A stretch of 32,766 bases of DNA from Polaromonas sp. (GCF_010365105.1 NZ_JAAFGZ010000039.1:1-32766), one strand, 5' to 3'. Positions 8,612 through 17,758 are shown, counted from the first letter of the stretch. Made by a program: numbers and translations. The notes: a model not told the origin generated them from the sequence alone.

Positions 8612-8914
8612 AGGACTCTCGTTGTTTTTGGGCAAACAGGGGGCCGCGCCAAGGCGCAAGATGGCCGGGTGGCAGGCCGGCCCGAACCGGATTAACAGCA
8701 CGCTGACCGATGCCGGGAGCGGCTCGATATACTGTTTAATTCTAGCCGAGGGGGTATAGTCACCCTCCTTGTCCTGTTGTTCCTTCCCGGTTTCTCCCGA
8801 AGAATTTCGCTTCTGTTTCAGCGCCATCGCCGCCGGTGGCGCGCGGATATTCAGGTTTTTCCTTGTTCCTCCCCCTGGCATTTCCACGTCAGACCACGCA
8901 TCCAGACAATTTCC
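8612..8914. other. Divergent promoter region between the TPR gene and cysS
   Basis: About 300 bases separate the two divergent starts. TATACT at about 8731 and TATAGT at about 8754 are possible -10 elements for cysS, and CTTCGCATTT just after the ATG confirms the cysS reading frame rather than a longer start. No convincing coding sequence, terminator or riboswitch was seen. A T-box is not expected in this group and none was recognised. Confidence 0.4.
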
Positions 8915-10306
8915 ATGAGCCTTCGCATTTACAACACGCTGTCGCGTGCCGTAGAAGATTTTTCCCCTATTGTTCCCGGCCAGGTCCGCATGTATGTTTG
9001 CGGCATGACGATTTACGATCTTTGCCACATCGGCCATGCGCGGATGATGATGGCCTTTGACGTGGTGCACCGCTGGCTCAAGGTCAGCGGCTACCAGGTC
9101 ACATATGTGCGCAACATCACCGACATCGACGACAAGATCATCAAGCGCGCTGTCGAGCGCGGCATCACGATTCGCGCCCTGACCGACGAGATGATCCAGG
9201 CCATGCACCAGGACATCGGCGCCCTGAACATCGAGCCGCCGACGCTGGAGCCGCGCGCGACCGACTACGTGCCGCAGATGCTGGCCATGATCGGCACGCT
9301 TGAGAAAAAAGGACTGGCTTACCGCGGCTCGGGCGGCGACATGAACTATGCGGTGCGCAAGTTTCCGGGCTACGGCAAGCTGTCGGGCAAGTCGCTTGAC
9401 GAGCTGCGCGCCGGCGAGCGCGTGGCCGTGCTCGAAGGCAAGGACGACCCGCTGGACTTCGTGCTGTGGAAATCGGCCAAGGAAACCGAACCCGAGGACG
9501 CCAAGTGGGACAGCGCCGCGTTGGGCCACGACTACGGCAAGGGCCGGCCCGGCTGGCACATCGAATGCTCGGCCATGAGCTGCGCCACGCTGGGCGAGAC
9601 CTTCGACATCCATGGCGGCGGCGCCGACCTGCAGTTTCCGCACCACGAAAACGAGATTGCCCAGAGCGAAGGCGCCAATGGCCAGCCGCTGGCGCATTTC
9701 TGGGTGCACAACGGTTTCGTGCGCGTGGACAACGAGAAAATGTCCAAGTCGCTGGGCAATTTTTTCACCATCCGCGAGGTGCTGGAAAAATACGACGCCG
9801 AGACGGTTCGGTTTTTCATCCTGCGCGCGCACTACCGCAGCGCCTTGAACTACAGCGACGCACACCTTGACGACGCGCGCAATGCGCTCAAACGCCTGTA
9901 CACCGCGCTTGATCTGGTTCCGCCAGCAACTGTCAAAATTGACTGGGCCGATTCGTTTGCCGCCCGCTTCAAGGCGGCCATGGACGAGGACTTTGGCACG
10001 CCTGAAGCAATGGCCGTGCTGTTCGATCTGGCGGGCGAGGTGAACCGGACCGGTTCTGACGAACTGGCCGGGTTGCTCAAAGCGCTGGGCGCCTGCCTGG
10101 GCCTGCTCCAGGCCGAACCTTCGGCTTATCTGCAGGCCGGGGCCAGGCTGGACGACGCGGCCATCCAGGCGCTCATCATGCAGCGCGCTGAAGCCAAGCA
10201 GGCCAAGGAGTTTGCAATTGCAGACCGCATCCGCACCGAACTGCTGGAGCAGGGCATCGTGCTGAAAGATTCGCCCCAGGGAACAACCTGGGAGGTGAAA
10301 TCGTGA
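8915..10306 (+). CDS. cysS: Cysteinyl-tRNA synthetase
   Basis: A 463-residue class I aminoacyl-tRNA synthetase that charges tRNA-Cys. The zinc cysteine C29 in VCGMTIYD, the HIGH motif at 38-41 (CHIGHAR), the WHIECSAM and [10 protein letters not shown] blocks supplying further zinc ligands, and the KMSKS motif at 275-279 are all intact. The frame is open upstream to 8777, but the ATG at 8915 ([11 protein letters not shown]) is the family start and gives the usual length of about 460. It begins a plus-strand run with the DNA glycosylase, accA and tilS; the 70-base gap downstream contains an AT-rich direct repeat. Confidence 0.96.
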   Translation: MSLRIYNTLSRAVEDFSPIVPGQVRMYVCGMTIYDLCHIGHARMMMAFDVVHRWLKVSGYQVTYVRNITDIDDKIIKRAVERGITIRALTDEMIQAMHQDIGALNIEPPTLEPRATDYVPQMLAMIGTLEKKGLAYRGSGGDMNYAVRKFPGYGKLSGKSLDELRAGERVAVLEGKDDPLDFVLWKSAKETEPEDAKWDSAALGHDYGKGRPGWHIECSAMSCATLGETFDIHGGGADLQFPHHENEIAQSEGANGQPLAHFWVHNGFVRVDNEKMSKSLGNFFTIREVLEKYDAETVRFFILRAHYRSALNYSDAHLDDARNALKRLYTALDLVPPATVKIDWADSFAARFKAAMDEDFGTPEAMAVLFDLAGEVNRTGSDELAGLLKALGACLGLLQAEPSAYLQAGARLDDAAIQALIMQRAEAKQAKEFAIADRIRTELLEQGIVLKDSPQGTTWEVKS

Positions 10307-10376
10307 AAAACTCAAAATTTTCAAAATTTTCAAGCGTTTCAGACCTTTTGCGCGCGTCTGGCGTGAGTAAGCAGCT

Positions 10377-11081
10377 ATGAAAAACATAGTAAATGCCAAT
10401 GCTTCCAGTGCAACGCCCATCGAACTCACCGACAAGGCCGGCGCTCCGGAGCCCGCCATCATCGTGCCGCCGTACTGGCTGGACGCCTGCAAGCACCTGG
10501 TCAAAAAGGACCGGGTCATGAAACGCCTGATTCCACAGTTTGGCAGCACCTGCCTGCAGTCGCGCGGCGATGCCTTCAGCACGCTGGCGCGCAGCATTGT
10601 CGGCCAGCAGATTTCCGTGAAAGCCGCGCAGACTGTCTGGCACCGCTTTGCCGCCTTGCCCGCTGAAATGACGCCGGCCCATGTGCTGCGCCTGAAGATT
10701 GACGACATGCGCGCGGCCGGCCTGAGTGCGCGCAAGGTCGAATACCTCGTGGACCTGTCGATTCATTTCGATGCCGGCCGCGTCCATGTGCAGGACTGGC
10801 AGGCGATGGACGATGAAACCATCATTGCCGAGCTGATCGCGATTCGCGGCATCGGCCGCTGGACGGCCGAGATGTTCCTGATGTTTTACCTGACGCGGCC
10901 CAACGTGCTGCCGCTCGACGATGTCGGGTTGATCAACGGCATCAGCCACAACTATTTCTCCGGCGAATCGGTCAGCCGCAGCGACGCGCGCGAAGTCGCC
11001 GCTGCCTGGGCGCCGTACTGCAGCGTGGCGACTTGGTATATTTGGCGCTCGCTGGACCCGAAAATTGTGCCCGGTGCGTGA
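10377..11081 (+). CDS. DNA-3-methyladenine glycosylase II family protein (HhH-GPD)
   Basis: A 234-residue base-excision repair glycosylase expected to remove alkylated purines from DNA. The helix-hairpin-helix GPD fold is recognisable: the hairpin AIRGIGRWTAEMFLMF and, after it, LPLDDVGL with the catalytic aspartate most likely D182, the counterpart of D238 in E. coli AlkA. It lacks the extra N-terminal domain of AlkA, as many bacterial AlkA-like proteins do. The ATG at 10377 is preceded by no strong Shine-Dalgarno. It lies between cysS and accA, a neighbourhood I associate with Comamonadaceae. Confidence 0.88.
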   Translation: MKNIVNANASSATPIELTDKAGAPEPAIIVPPYWLDACKHLVKKDRVMKRLIPQFGSTCLQSRGDAFSTLARSIVGQQISVKAAQTVWHRFAALPAEMTPAHVLRLKIDDMRAAGLSARKVEYLVDLSIHFDAGRVHVQDWQAMDDETIIAELIAIRGIGRWTAEMFLMFYLTRPNVLPLDDVGLINGISHNYFSGESVSRSDAREVAAAWAPYCSVATWYIWRSLDPKIVPGA

Positions 11082-11143
11082 CTGCCGGTGTGCAGCGCGC
11101 TTCGCTTGCGGCCTGACCAAGCATTAAAAGTCTGAGGATTACC

Positions 11144-12124
11144 ATGGCAAAAAAGACATTTCTCGATTTCGAGCAGCCGATTGCGGAGCTTGAAGGAAAA
11201 ATTGAAGAATTGCGTTATGTGCAAACCGAGTCAGCGGTCGATATTTCGGACGAAATCGAGCAGCTGGCCAAAAAAAGCCAGCAACTCACCAAGGACATCT
11301 ACAGTGTTCTGACGCCCTGGCAGATCACCAAGATTGCCCGCCATGCCGAGCGGCCCTACACGCTGGACTACATCCGGGACATCTTCACCGACTTTGTCGA
11401 ACTGCATGGCGACCGGCATTTTGCCGACGACCTGAGCATCGTCGGCGGCCTGGCCCGCTTCAATGGCAATGCCTGCATGGTGCTGGGCCACCAAAAAGGC
11501 CGCGACACCAAGGAACGCGGGCTGCGCAACTTCGGCATGAGCAAGCCCGAGGGCTACCGCAAGGCGCTGCGCCTGATGAAGACGGCGGAAAAATTCAGGC
11601 TGCCGGTGTTCACCTTTGTCGATACCCCTGGCGCCTACCCCGGCATCGAAGCCGAAGAGCGCGGCCAGTCCGAGGCCATCGGCCGCAACATCTTCGAAAT
11701 GGCGCAGCTTGAAGTGCCGATCATCACCACCATCATCGGCGAGGGCGGCTCCGGCGGCGCACTGGCCATCTCGGTGGCCGACCAGGTGGTGATGCTGCAG
11801 TATTCGATCTATTCGGTCATCAGCCCCGAAGGCTGCGCGTCAATTCTCTGGAAAACGTCCGACAAGGCGCAGGATGCAGCCGAAGCGCTGGGCATTACCG
11901 CGCACCGGCTCAAGGCGCTCGGCGTCATCGACAAGATCGTCAACGAGCCGGTCGGCGGGGCGCACCGTGACCCGAAGCAGATGTCGGCCTTCCTCAAGCG
12001 CGCGCTGAACGATGCCTTCCGCCAGATCAGCGACCTGCCGGTCAGGGAATTGCTCAACCGTCGCTATGACCGGCTGCAAAGCTATGGCCGCTTTACCGAC
12101 ATCAAAACTGACGTCGGCAAATAG
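11144..12124 (+). CDS. accA: Acetyl-CoA carboxylase carboxyltransferase subunit alpha
   Basis: A 326-residue alpha subunit of the carboxyltransferase that, with AccD, moves the carboxyl group from biotin on AccB to acetyl-CoA to form malonyl-CoA, the first committed step of fatty acid synthesis in the cytoplasm. The N-terminal coiled segment ([19 protein letters not shown]), the crotonase-fold blocks [18 protein letters not shown] and [12 protein letters not shown], and the C-terminal [14 protein letters not shown] region are typical. Length is normal (E. coli AccA is 319). The gene is directly followed by, and perhaps overlapped by, tilS. Confidence 0.96.
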   Translation: MAKKTFLDFEQPIAELEGKIEELRYVQTESAVDISDEIEQLAKKSQQLTKDIYSVLTPWQITKIARHAERPYTLDYIRDIFTDFVELHGDRHFADDLSIVGGLARFNGNACMVLGHQKGRDTKERGLRNFGMSKPEGYRKALRLMKTAEKFRLPVFTFVDTPGAYPGIEAEERGQSEAIGRNIFEMAQLEVPIITTIIGEGGSGGALAISVADQVVMLQYSIYSVISPEGCASILWKTSDKAQDAAEALGITAHRLKALGVIDKIVNEPVGGAHRDPKQMSAFLKRALNDAFRQISDLPVRELLNRRYDRLQSYGRFTDIKTDVGK

Positions 12125-12128
12125 TCTG

Positions 12129-13130
12129 TTGCACTCGCCGCCGCCAGGCGCGGCGCGCCTCGAAAAGCCGATCAATCCGGCACTGGCAGGCCTTGCCACC
12201 CTGTTCCCGGCCGATCCCCCTTTGCCGCTGGGCGTGGCCTACAGTGGTGGCGCCGATTCGACCGCCTTGCTGCTGGCTGCGGCCGAGCGCTGGCCGGGCC
12301 AGGTCGAGGCCTTCCATGTCCACCACGGTCTTCAGGCGGCTGCCGATGATTTTGTCCAGATCTGCGAATCGGTTTGCAGGCAGATCGGCCTGCCTTTGCA
12401 TGTCATTTTGGCCGATGCCCGCCATGCGCCGGGCGAAAGCCCTGAAGACGCGGCCCGGCGTACACGCTATGCGGCACTGGCAGCTTCGGCGGCGGCGCAC
12501 GGCATGCATGGCTTGCTGCTCGGTCAGCATGCCGACGACCAGGTCGAAACCCTGCTGCTTGCACTGAGCCGCGGCGCTGGCCTGCCCGGCCTGTCGGCCA
12601 TGCCGGCGCGGTTCGAGCGCGGCGGCATGGCGTTTTACCGGCCGCTGTTGCAGATTCCTTGCGCCGTCCTGCGCGAATGGCTGGCGCACCAGGCGATTGA
12701 ATTTGTAGACGATCCGACCAACACCGACGAACGCTACACCCGCAACCGCATCCGGGCGCGCTTGCTGCCCGCGCTGGCGCAGGCGTTTCCGCAGTTTCGG
12801 ACCACTTTTGCGCGCAGTGCGCGCCATGCCGCGCAGGCGCAGGCGGTGCTGGTGGAAGTTGCCGTGCAGGATCTGGCCGCTGCCGGCAATCCGCCCGCCA
12901 TCAAGGTTTTGCAGGCTTTGTCAACAGCGCGCCAGGCCAATCTGCTGCGCCACTGGCTGCTGCTGCAGCAGGCCACGCCGAGCACGGCGCAGCTGGACCA
13001 GTTGCTGCACCAGGTGGCCGCCTGCACCACGCGTGGCCACCGGATTCATCTCAAGGTGGCGACGGGCCACGTGACACGGCAGGGCGGCAGCCTGCATTAC
13101 GCCGTCACTTTCACCTCCACAAAAGGATGA
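12129..13130 (+). CDS. tilS: tRNA(Ile)-lysidine synthetase
   Basis: Modifies C34 of the tRNA-Ile CAU anticodon to lysidine using ATP and lysine, which switches the codon read from AUG to AUA. The N-terminal PP-loop SGGADSTALLLA, the HVHHGLQ segment, the HADDQVETLLLALSRGAGLPGLS block and the RNRIRARLLPAL motif identify the family. The start is uncertain: TTG at 12129 falls just after the accA stop and is used here (333 residues), while an in-frame ATG at 12084 would overlap accA by 41 bases. Neither has a good Shine-Dalgarno. The C-terminal domain is short and diverged, as is common in betaproteobacteria. Confidence 0.88.
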   Translation: MHSPPPGAARLEKPINPALAGLATLFPADPPLPLGVAYSGGADSTALLLAAAERWPGQVEAFHVHHGLQAAADDFVQICESVCRQIGLPLHVILADARHAPGESPEDAARRTRYAALAASAAAHGMHGLLLGQHADDQVETLLLALSRGAGLPGLSAMPARFERGGMAFYRPLLQIPCAVLREWLAHQAIEFVDDPTNTDERYTRNRIRARLLPALAQAFPQFRTTFARSARHAAQAQAVLVEVAVQDLAAAGNPPAIKVLQALSTARQANLLRHWLLLQQATPSTAQLDQLLHQVAACTTRGHRIHLKVATGHVTRQGGSLHYAVTFTSTKG

Positions 13131-13147
13131 TCGAAAATTGCGCTGGC

Positions 13148-13153
13148 TATAAT
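13148..13153 (+). promoter_or_regulatory. Probable -10 element upstream of lysC
   Basis: A perfect TATAAT lies 107 bases before the lysC ATG, just after tilS. No good -35 is seen at 17 bases upstream. Between it and lysC a small hairpin (GAAAAG/CTTTTC around 13177-13192) sits in the leader. The call is by eye. Confidence 0.35.
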
Positions 13154-13259
13154 CAAAGGCTTTGCTGCCGAGCTGAAAAGCGGGCTTTTCCGAAGGCTGT
13201 TTTACGGGTTCCCGGCAGGAGAAAAAATTTCACCACCAACTCCTGATTGACCAACCGCA

Positions 13260-14528
13260 ATGGCTTTGATCGTCCACAAATACGGCGGCACCTCGATGGG
13301 TTCGACCGAGCGCATCCGCAATGTTGCCAAACGCGTTGCCAAGTGGGCACGCGCCGGCCACCAGATGGTCGTGGTTCCCAGCGCCATGAGCGGCGAAACC
13401 AACCGCCTGCTCGGCCTGGCCAAAGAACTGGCCCCTCTGAAATCCGATGAAACCTATGGTCGCGAACTCGACGCCCTGGCCGCCACCGGCGAGCAGGCTT
13501 CCAGCGCGCTGCTGGCCATCGCACTGCAGGCTGAAGGCATGCCTGCGGTGAGTTATGCCGGCTGGCAGGTCACCATCAAGACCAACAACGCCTACACCAA
13601 GGCGCGCATCGAGTCGATCGACGACGCGAAGGTGCGCGCCGACCTGGATGCCGGCAAGGTGGTCATCATCACCGGTTTTCAGGGCATGGACGAGGGCGGC
13701 AATGTGACCACGCTGGGCCGGGGCGGCTCCGACACCTCGGCCGTGGCGATTGCCGCCGCGCTCAAGGCGCACGAATGCCTGATCTACACCGATGTCGATG
13801 GCGTGTACACCACCGACCCGCGCGTCGTGCCCGAGGCGCGCCGGCTACAGACCGTGAGCTTCGAGGAAATGCTGGAAATGGCCTCGATGGGCTCCAAGGT
13901 GCTGCAAATCCGCTCGGTCGAGTTTGCCGGCAAGTACAAGGTGCCGCTGCGGGTGCTGTCCAGTTTTACCGACTGGGATATCGACATCGACGAAGAAGCC
14001 AAATCAGGCACATTGATCAGTTTTGAGGAAGATGAAAAAATGGAACAAGCCATCGTATCGGGCATCGCATTCAACCGCGACGAAGCCAAAATCTCGGTGC
14101 TTGGCGTGCCCGACACTCCCGGCATTGCCTATCAGATTCTGGGTGCCGTGGCCGAGGCCAACATTGAAGTGGATGTGATCATCCAGAACATAAGCAAGGA
14201 CGGCAAGACCGACTTCAGCTTTACCGTGCATCGCAACGACTTTGCCAAAACCCTGGATCTGCTCAAGTCCAAGGTCGTGCCCGCATTGGGTGCGCAGGAA
14301 GTCACCGGCGACGCCAAGATCTGCAAGGTCAGCATCGTCGGCATCGGCATGCGCAGCCATGTCGGCATTGCCAGCAAGATGTTTGGCGTGCTGGCAGGGG
14401 AGGGCATCAACATCCAGATGATCTCGACCAGCGAAATCAAGACTTCGGTCGTGATCGACGAGAAATACATGGAGCTCGCCGTGCGCGCGCTGCACAAGGC
14501 ATTTGACCTGGATCAGCCGGTTGACTGA
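13260..14528 (+). CDS. lysC: Aspartate kinase
   Basis: Phosphorylates aspartate in the first step of the lysine, methionine, threonine and diaminopimelate pathway. The kinase opening [11 protein letters not shown] (residues 5-15), the [16 protein letters not shown] block and [13 protein letters not shown] identify the catalytic half (about 1-245). Two ACT domains follow (about 265-410), with the family signatures [12 protein letters not shown] and [13 protein letters not shown], so allosteric control by lysine or threonine is expected. At 422 residues it matches the stand-alone LysC of Pseudomonas and Corynebacterium. A strong internal ribosome site suggests a separate beta product (see 14025-14042). 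The ATG at 13260 is supported by family alignment from memory. Confidence 0.95.
   Translation: MALIVHKYGGTSMGSTERIRNVAKRVAKWARAGHQMVVVPSAMSGETNRLLGLAKELAPLKSDETYGRELDALAATGEQASSALLAIALQAEGMPAVSYAGWQVTIKTNNAYTKARIESIDDAKVRADLDAGKVVIITGFQGMDEGGNVTTLGRGGSDTSAVAIAAALKAHECLIYTDVDGVYTTDPRVVPEARRLQTVSFEEMLEMASMGSKVLQIRSVEFAGKYKVPLRVLSSFTDWDIDIDEEAKSGTLISFEEDEKMEQAIVSGIAFNRDEAKISVLGVPDTPGIAYQILGAVAEANIEVDVIIQNISKDGKTDFSFTVHRNDFAKTLDLLKSKVVPALGAQEVTGDAKICKVSIVGIGMRSHVGIASKMFGVLAGEGINIQMISTSEIKTSVVIDEKYMELAVRALHKAFDLDQPVD
14025..14042 (+). promoter_or_regulatory. Internal ribosome binding site and start within lysC (candidate beta subunit)
   Basis: GAGGAA at 14025-14030 precedes an in-frame ATG at 14040 (residue 261, [10 protein letters not shown]) by 9 bases. 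The product would be the 162-residue ACT-domain half. Overlapping lysC alpha/beta genes with an internal start near residue 250 are established in Corynebacterium and Bacillus. Use of the site here is inference. Confidence 0.5.
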
Positions 14529-14562
14529 AACAGCACCGAAGTCGTGCGATAATCTTTGAATT

Positions 14563-14655
14563 GGAAACGTGACCGAGTGGCCGAAGGTGCTCCCCTGCTA
14601 AGGGAGTATGGGGTGTAGAGCCTCATCGAGGGTTCGAATCCCTCCGTTTCCGCCA
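14563..14655 (+). tRNA. tRNA-Ser (anticodon GCU)
   Basis: A 93-base class II tRNA including an encoded CCA. The acceptor stem pairs GGAAACG (14563-14569) with CGTTTCC (14645-14651). The anticodon stem CTCCC/GGGAG encloses CTGCTAA with anticodon GCT at 14597-14599, which reads AGC and AGU. A long variable arm, as expected for serine, lies before the T arm GGGTTCGAATCCC-like segment. A GATAAT at 14548-14553, inside the end of the intergenic gap after lysC, could be its -10 element. Confidence 0.97.
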
Positions 14656-14660
14656 AATAG

Positions 14661-14694
14661 AACCCTAAGTGATTTATTCACTTAGGGTTTTTTT
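14661..14694 (+). terminator. Rho-independent terminator after tRNA-Ser
   Basis: A perfect 12-base-pair stem (AACCCTAAGTGA with TCACTTAGGGTT) around a 5-base loop is followed by a run of T. It begins 6 bases after the tRNA CCA end. Confidence 0.92.
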
Positions 14695-14810
14695 GTTTGC
14701 AAGCGTTGCTGCTCCCATGCAGCTCCACGGCAACTTGCGATACAAGGTGTGAAAAACAGGAAAACGCAGATTTTGGCCAACCATTGCAGCTTCGTGTTTT
14801 CCATGCAATT

Positions 14811-16109
14811 TCAGGCATGCACCACCGGCATATCTGCCCAGCAAGTCGTATATCCCGGCGTGCGCCTTTCCTGCTTCATCGCCCAGACCCGCCGGTCTCC
14901 TGCGAGCCCGCTACTTGCCATCTTCACAGTACCCCGGCCATAGCGCTGGTTGAGATCGTCCATGGTTGCCATCAGGCCGCTTCTGTCGGGCGCGTCATGA
15001 CGTTGCAAGTCGAGTTCGGCCTGTAGCACTGTGCTGGGCTGCAACTCCAGGAGCATCACGCCGGCCTTGGCCAGCTGGTAGCCCGGTAGGTAAATGGCAC
15101 GCAGGCTCCTGAGCGCTGCCGCGACGATCAAGCCTGTGTCCGCGCTAGGCCGCCGCAGCGGCATGCTGATTGATCGGCTGTACTGCGCTTCCGGCCGAAA
15201 CGGGCTGGTGCGAATAAAGACCAGCACCTGTCCGGCCAGACTGCCTTGACTGCGCAGCTTGTGCGCCGCCTGGCTGGCAAACTCCGTCACGGCTTCGCTC
15301 AGATCCTGCAGCCTCGTGACCGGGTGCCCGAATGAGCGCGTGCAGGCAATCTCCTGCTTGCGCGCAGACGCCAGTTCCAGTGCAATGCACGGCATGCCTT
15401 GCAACTCGCGCACGGTGCGCTCCAGCACCACCGACCAGCGCCTGCGCACCAAGCTGGGCTCCAGCCGTGCCAAGTCCAGCGCGGTATGGATACCGCTTTC
15501 ACTGAGCTGCGCCGTAAGACGCCGTCCCACGCCCCAGACTTCGTTCACGGCCGTCGATGCCAAGACCTCCTCCAGTGCTGCCGGTGCCAGGACCGACAGG
15601 TCACACACCTGCGCCATGGCAGCGGGATAGCTGCCAGGCTTTCGCTCCGCAGTTTTTGCCACATGGTTGGCCAGTTTGGCCAATGTCTTGGTCGCACCCA
15701 TACCCACGCAGCATGGAATGCCAATCCAGTCCAGGATGCGCTCGCGCACCTTGAAACCACGCGCCAGCAGACAGCCGCGCACGCCGCTCAGGTCAATGAA
15801 GGACTCGTCGATCGAGTAGATTTCCTGTGCTGGTCCCAGGCCGGCAGCCAGGCTCATCATGCGGTCGCTCATGTCGCCATAAAGCGCAAAGTTGGCTGAC
15901 AGCGCCACCAGTCCGGCCGATTGTGCCAAGTGTTCGATCTCGAACCAGGGCGCGCCCATGGCAATGCCCAATGCCTTTGCTTCGTTGCTGCGGGCAATGG
16001 CGCAGCCGTCGTTGTTCGAGAGCACCACCACCGGATGGCCCGCCAGGCTGGGCCGAAACACCCGCTCACAGCTCACATAGAAGTTGTTGCCGTCGACCAA
16101 GGCGTACAT
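14811..16109 (-). CDS. umuC: DNA polymerase V catalytic subunit UmuC
   Basis: A 432-residue Y-family DNA polymerase for SOS-induced translesion synthesis, acting with processed UmuD. The N-terminus [18 protein letters not shown] supplies the first catalytic aspartate (D6), and [11 protein letters not shown] supplies the DE pair; the WGVGRR helix-hairpin-helix and a C-terminal little-finger region follow. Length is close to E. coli UmuC (422). The ATG at 16109 has an ideal AAGGAG at 6 bases. It lies 12 bases after umuD and is controlled from the same LexA box. Confidence 0.95.
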   Translation of the reverse strand: MYALVDGNNFYVSCERVFRPSLAGHPVVVLSNNDGCAIARSNEAKALGIAMGAPWFEIEHLAQSAGLVALSANFALYGDMSDRMMSLAAGLGPAQEIYSIDESFIDLSGVRGCLLARGFKVRERILDWIGIPCCVGMGATKTLAKLANHVAKTAERKPGSYPAAMAQVCDLSVLAPAALEEVLASTAVNEVWGVGRRLTAQLSESGIHTALDLARLEPSLVRRRWSVVLERTVRELQGMPCIALELASARKQEIACTRSFGHPVTRLQDLSEAVTEFASQAAHKLRSQGSLAGQVLVFIRTSPFRPEAQYSRSISMPLRRPSADTGLIVAAALRSLRAIYLPGYQLAKAGVMLLELQPSTVLQAELDLQRHDAPDRSGLMATMDDLNQRYGRGTVKMASSGLAGDRRVWAMKQERRTPGYTTCWADMPVVHA

Positions 16110-16121
16110 GGCAGGCTCCTT

Positions 16122-16562
16122 TTAGATGCGAAACTGCTTGATGCAGGCCGTGACCACGCCCCAGACCTCGATAGTCTGGCCGTCATGGGGAACGATGTCG
16201 GGAAAGGTAGGGTTGGCCGCCTGCAGCTTGACGCGCTCGTTCAGCTGGTACAGGCGCTTGACCGTGAATTCGCCATCGACCACCGCCACCACAATATGCC
16301 TGTGGCGGGGTGTGATGGCGCGGTTCACCACCATGATGTCGTTGTCGAAGATGCCGGCTTGCACCATGGAATGGCCACGGGCACGCAACAAGAAGGTCGC
16401 CTGCGGATGCGTGATCAGCACCTGCGTCAGGTCGATGCGCTGGGCGCCCAAATCTTCGGCTGGTGAAGGAAAGCCGGCACAGACCCGGCTGATCAGCAGT
16501 CTTGCCAACAGCGGCGCGTCAGAAACAAGCACCGCTTGGGTTGGCGAAAATATACTGTTCAT
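16122..16562 (-). CDS. umuD: SOS mutagenesis protein UmuD
   Basis: A 146-residue LexA-like serine protease that self-cleaves with RecA filaments and then forms polymerase V with UmuC. The catalytic serine is S65 (GHSMVQAG) and the lysine K102 (FTVKRLY), 37 residues apart as in E. coli. The cleavage site reads CAGFPSPAED, so the bond would be Ala29-Gly30 rather than the Cys-Gly of E. coli UmuD; its distance to the serine (35) is the same as in E. coli. The ATG at 16562 lies inside the LexA box, leaving no room for a Shine-Dalgarno, so either the mRNA is leaderless or a GTG ten codons further in is used. Confidence 0.92.
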   Translation of the reverse strand: MNSIFSPTQAVLVSDAPLLARLLISRVCAGFPSPAEDLGAQRIDLTQVLITHPQATFLLRARGHSMVQAGIFDNDIMVVNRAITPRHRHIVVAVVDGEFTVKRLYQLNERVKLQAANPTFPDIVPHDGQTIEVWGVVTACIKQFRI

Positions 16563-16575
16563 GCATACAGTATAT
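16550..16575 (-). promoter_or_regulatory. LexA (SOS) box at the umuD start
   Basis: A perfect palindrome with arms ATATACTGT and ACAGTATAT around an 8-base centre matches the CTGT-N8-ACAG gammaproteobacterial and betaproteobacterial LexA site. It contains the umuD ATG. On the minus strand the same arm gives TATACT, 6 bases before the A of ATG, which could be the -10 hexamer of a leaderless transcript. Confidence 0.88.
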
Positions 16576-16664
16576 GGCGTCTCGGGTGTGTGACCTGCGT
16601 GTTTTCAGCTCGGCTTTTAAAAATCTGCTGGCGCTGCATCAGGCGCATCGGTTCAGGACTGTAA

Positions 16665-16687
16665 AAAGCCCGCACGTGGCGGGCTTT
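16665..16687 (-). terminator. Probable terminator, minus strand
   Basis: A 9-base-pair stem (AAAGCCCGC / GCGGGCTTT) with a 5-base loop is followed on the minus strand by TTTTT overall. On the plus strand the tail is broken by GGC, so minus-strand use is favoured. It lies 64 bases downstream of the small gene at 16751-16909. Confidence 0.65.
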
Positions 16688-16750
16688 GGCAGCACAGTGA
16701 ACTGCGACTGAAAAATTTTGGGTCCGGTGCTGAAAAATAGCCGGTCTGCC

Positions 16751-16909
16751 TCAAGGCGTGGTCTTCTTTTCATCATGCCTGTGCGGTCCGGTAGGGGAGT
16801 TGACCGAACTCTTTTTGGCCTGTGCCTTGTCGCCTGTGTGGCCGGTGGCTGCGGTCTTTTGGGGTGGGTGGTTTTTGCCGCCTTGGGAGTCTTTGGTGTT
16901 TTGAGGCAT
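16751..16909 (-). CDS. Small hydrophilic protein, unknown
   Basis: A 52-residue product rich in Lys, Gln, His, Thr and Pro (MPQNTKDSQGGKNHPPQKTA at the start), without hydrophobic segments, likely disordered. The ATG at 16909 has AAGGA 6 bases upstream, better than either upstream in-frame start (16945 or 16927), and a good minus-strand terminator follows. These two signals are the reason it is called a gene; composition alone would not be enough. No function can be proposed. Confidence 0.5.
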   Translation of the reverse strand: MPQNTKDSQGGKNHPPQKTAATGHTGDKAQAKKSSVNSPTGPHRHDEKKTTP

Positions 16910-17086
16910 CTTCATTCCTTGGGTCATGCGGCTGAACCATTTCAACCGGCCAGTTCACTTTATGCAGGCGCCAGGCGCTGCAATGTCGGGAAAATAGCAT
17001 CTGGCCGCAGGACATTTTCATCAGCGGGACGTTCCTGCTTGACCTTTCCTGATGCCAGGTCAACCTTAATATGAGCGCAGGTTTTT

Positions 17087-17728
17087 CTACTCAATGCTGA
17101 ATCCCAGGCCTTTGAAGTAAATGTCCATCGTGCTTTGACCCGCTTCACTCAGGTCGAAGGCTTGCGGGTCAAGCAGCCAGTTTTGTATCAAGCCGTCAAT
17201 CAGGGCGTGCAGTCCTCGCGCAGCCAAAGCACTCGGCACGGGGAGCTTCAGGTTTTTCTGTCGCGATGCCGTGTCCAGCCCTTGGGTGACCCGGCACAAA
17301 AAACCATTGCAGGCGGTCAGGTGCCGAAGGCGAACGTTTCGGATACCTTCCACGTATTCCACCTTTTGCGAGGCGATCTCCAGGACGCTGCGTGTCTGTG
17401 GATCGTTGACGATTTGATGGAGGGCTTTCAGGATAGCGCTTCTCGTGTGCGCGAGTGCCTGGGTGCCGGAGTCGATGCTGGTTTCCTCCAGGCTCTGTTC
17501 GTGGCTGAAATAGCTTTCCAGTGGCAGTGTGACCCGTTCCATCATGGCGTCAAACAGGTCGGCCTTGTCCTTGAAGTGCCAATAGACGGCGCCGCGTGTG
17601 ACACCTGCGTGAAGGGCAATGTCTTGCAGCGTGGTGCGTGTAACGCCTTGGGACTGAAAAAGTCCTTCCGCTGAATCCAGCAGTTTGTTGCGTGTTTCGA
17701 GCGCTTCCTCTTTGGTTCGACGGGCCAT
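17087..17728 (-). CDS. acrR: TetR-family repressor of the adjacent RND efflux operon (AcrR-like)
   Basis: A 213-residue TetR-type regulator. The N-terminal helix-turn-helix is clear (TTLQDIALHAGVTRGAVYWHF, split here as TTLQDIALHAG then VTRGAVYWHF, about residues 33-55), followed by KDKADLFDAMMERV as in AcrR/TtgR/MexR-type TetR proteins. The C-terminal ligand domain is typical in size. The start is ATG 17728 (MARRTKEE), which has AGGAG at 6 bases; the ATG two codons upstream would abut the Shine-Dalgarno. It is divergent from the efflux operon and shares an operator with it, so it most likely represses both itself and the pump and is released by a drug ligand. Confidence 0.92.
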   Translation of the reverse strand: MARRTKEEALETRNKLLDSAEGLFQSQGVTRTTLQDIALHAGVTRGAVYWHFKDKADLFDAMMERVTLPLESYFSHEQSLEETSIDSGTQALAHTRSAILKALHQIVNDPQTRSVLEIASQKVEYVEGIRNVRLRHLTACNGFLCRVTQGLDTASRQKNLKLPVPSALAARGLHALIDGLIQNWLLDPQAFDLSEAGQSTMDIYFKGLGFSIE

Positions 17729-17758
17729 GAACATCTCCTGAAATCGATTTTATCCGGT

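Noticed and set aside
8725..8745. LexA box upstream of cysS (ATACTGT...)
   Set aside because: Only one half-site is present; no ACAG partner follows at 8 bases.
8612..10735. Long upstream extension of the TPR-protein frame
   Set aside because: It runs antisense through all of cysS; the real start with a signal peptide is ATG 8611.
10176..11120. 314-codon minus-strand frame opposite the DNA glycosylase
   Set aside because: It is antisense to a clear HhH-GPD gene and lacks recognisable features.
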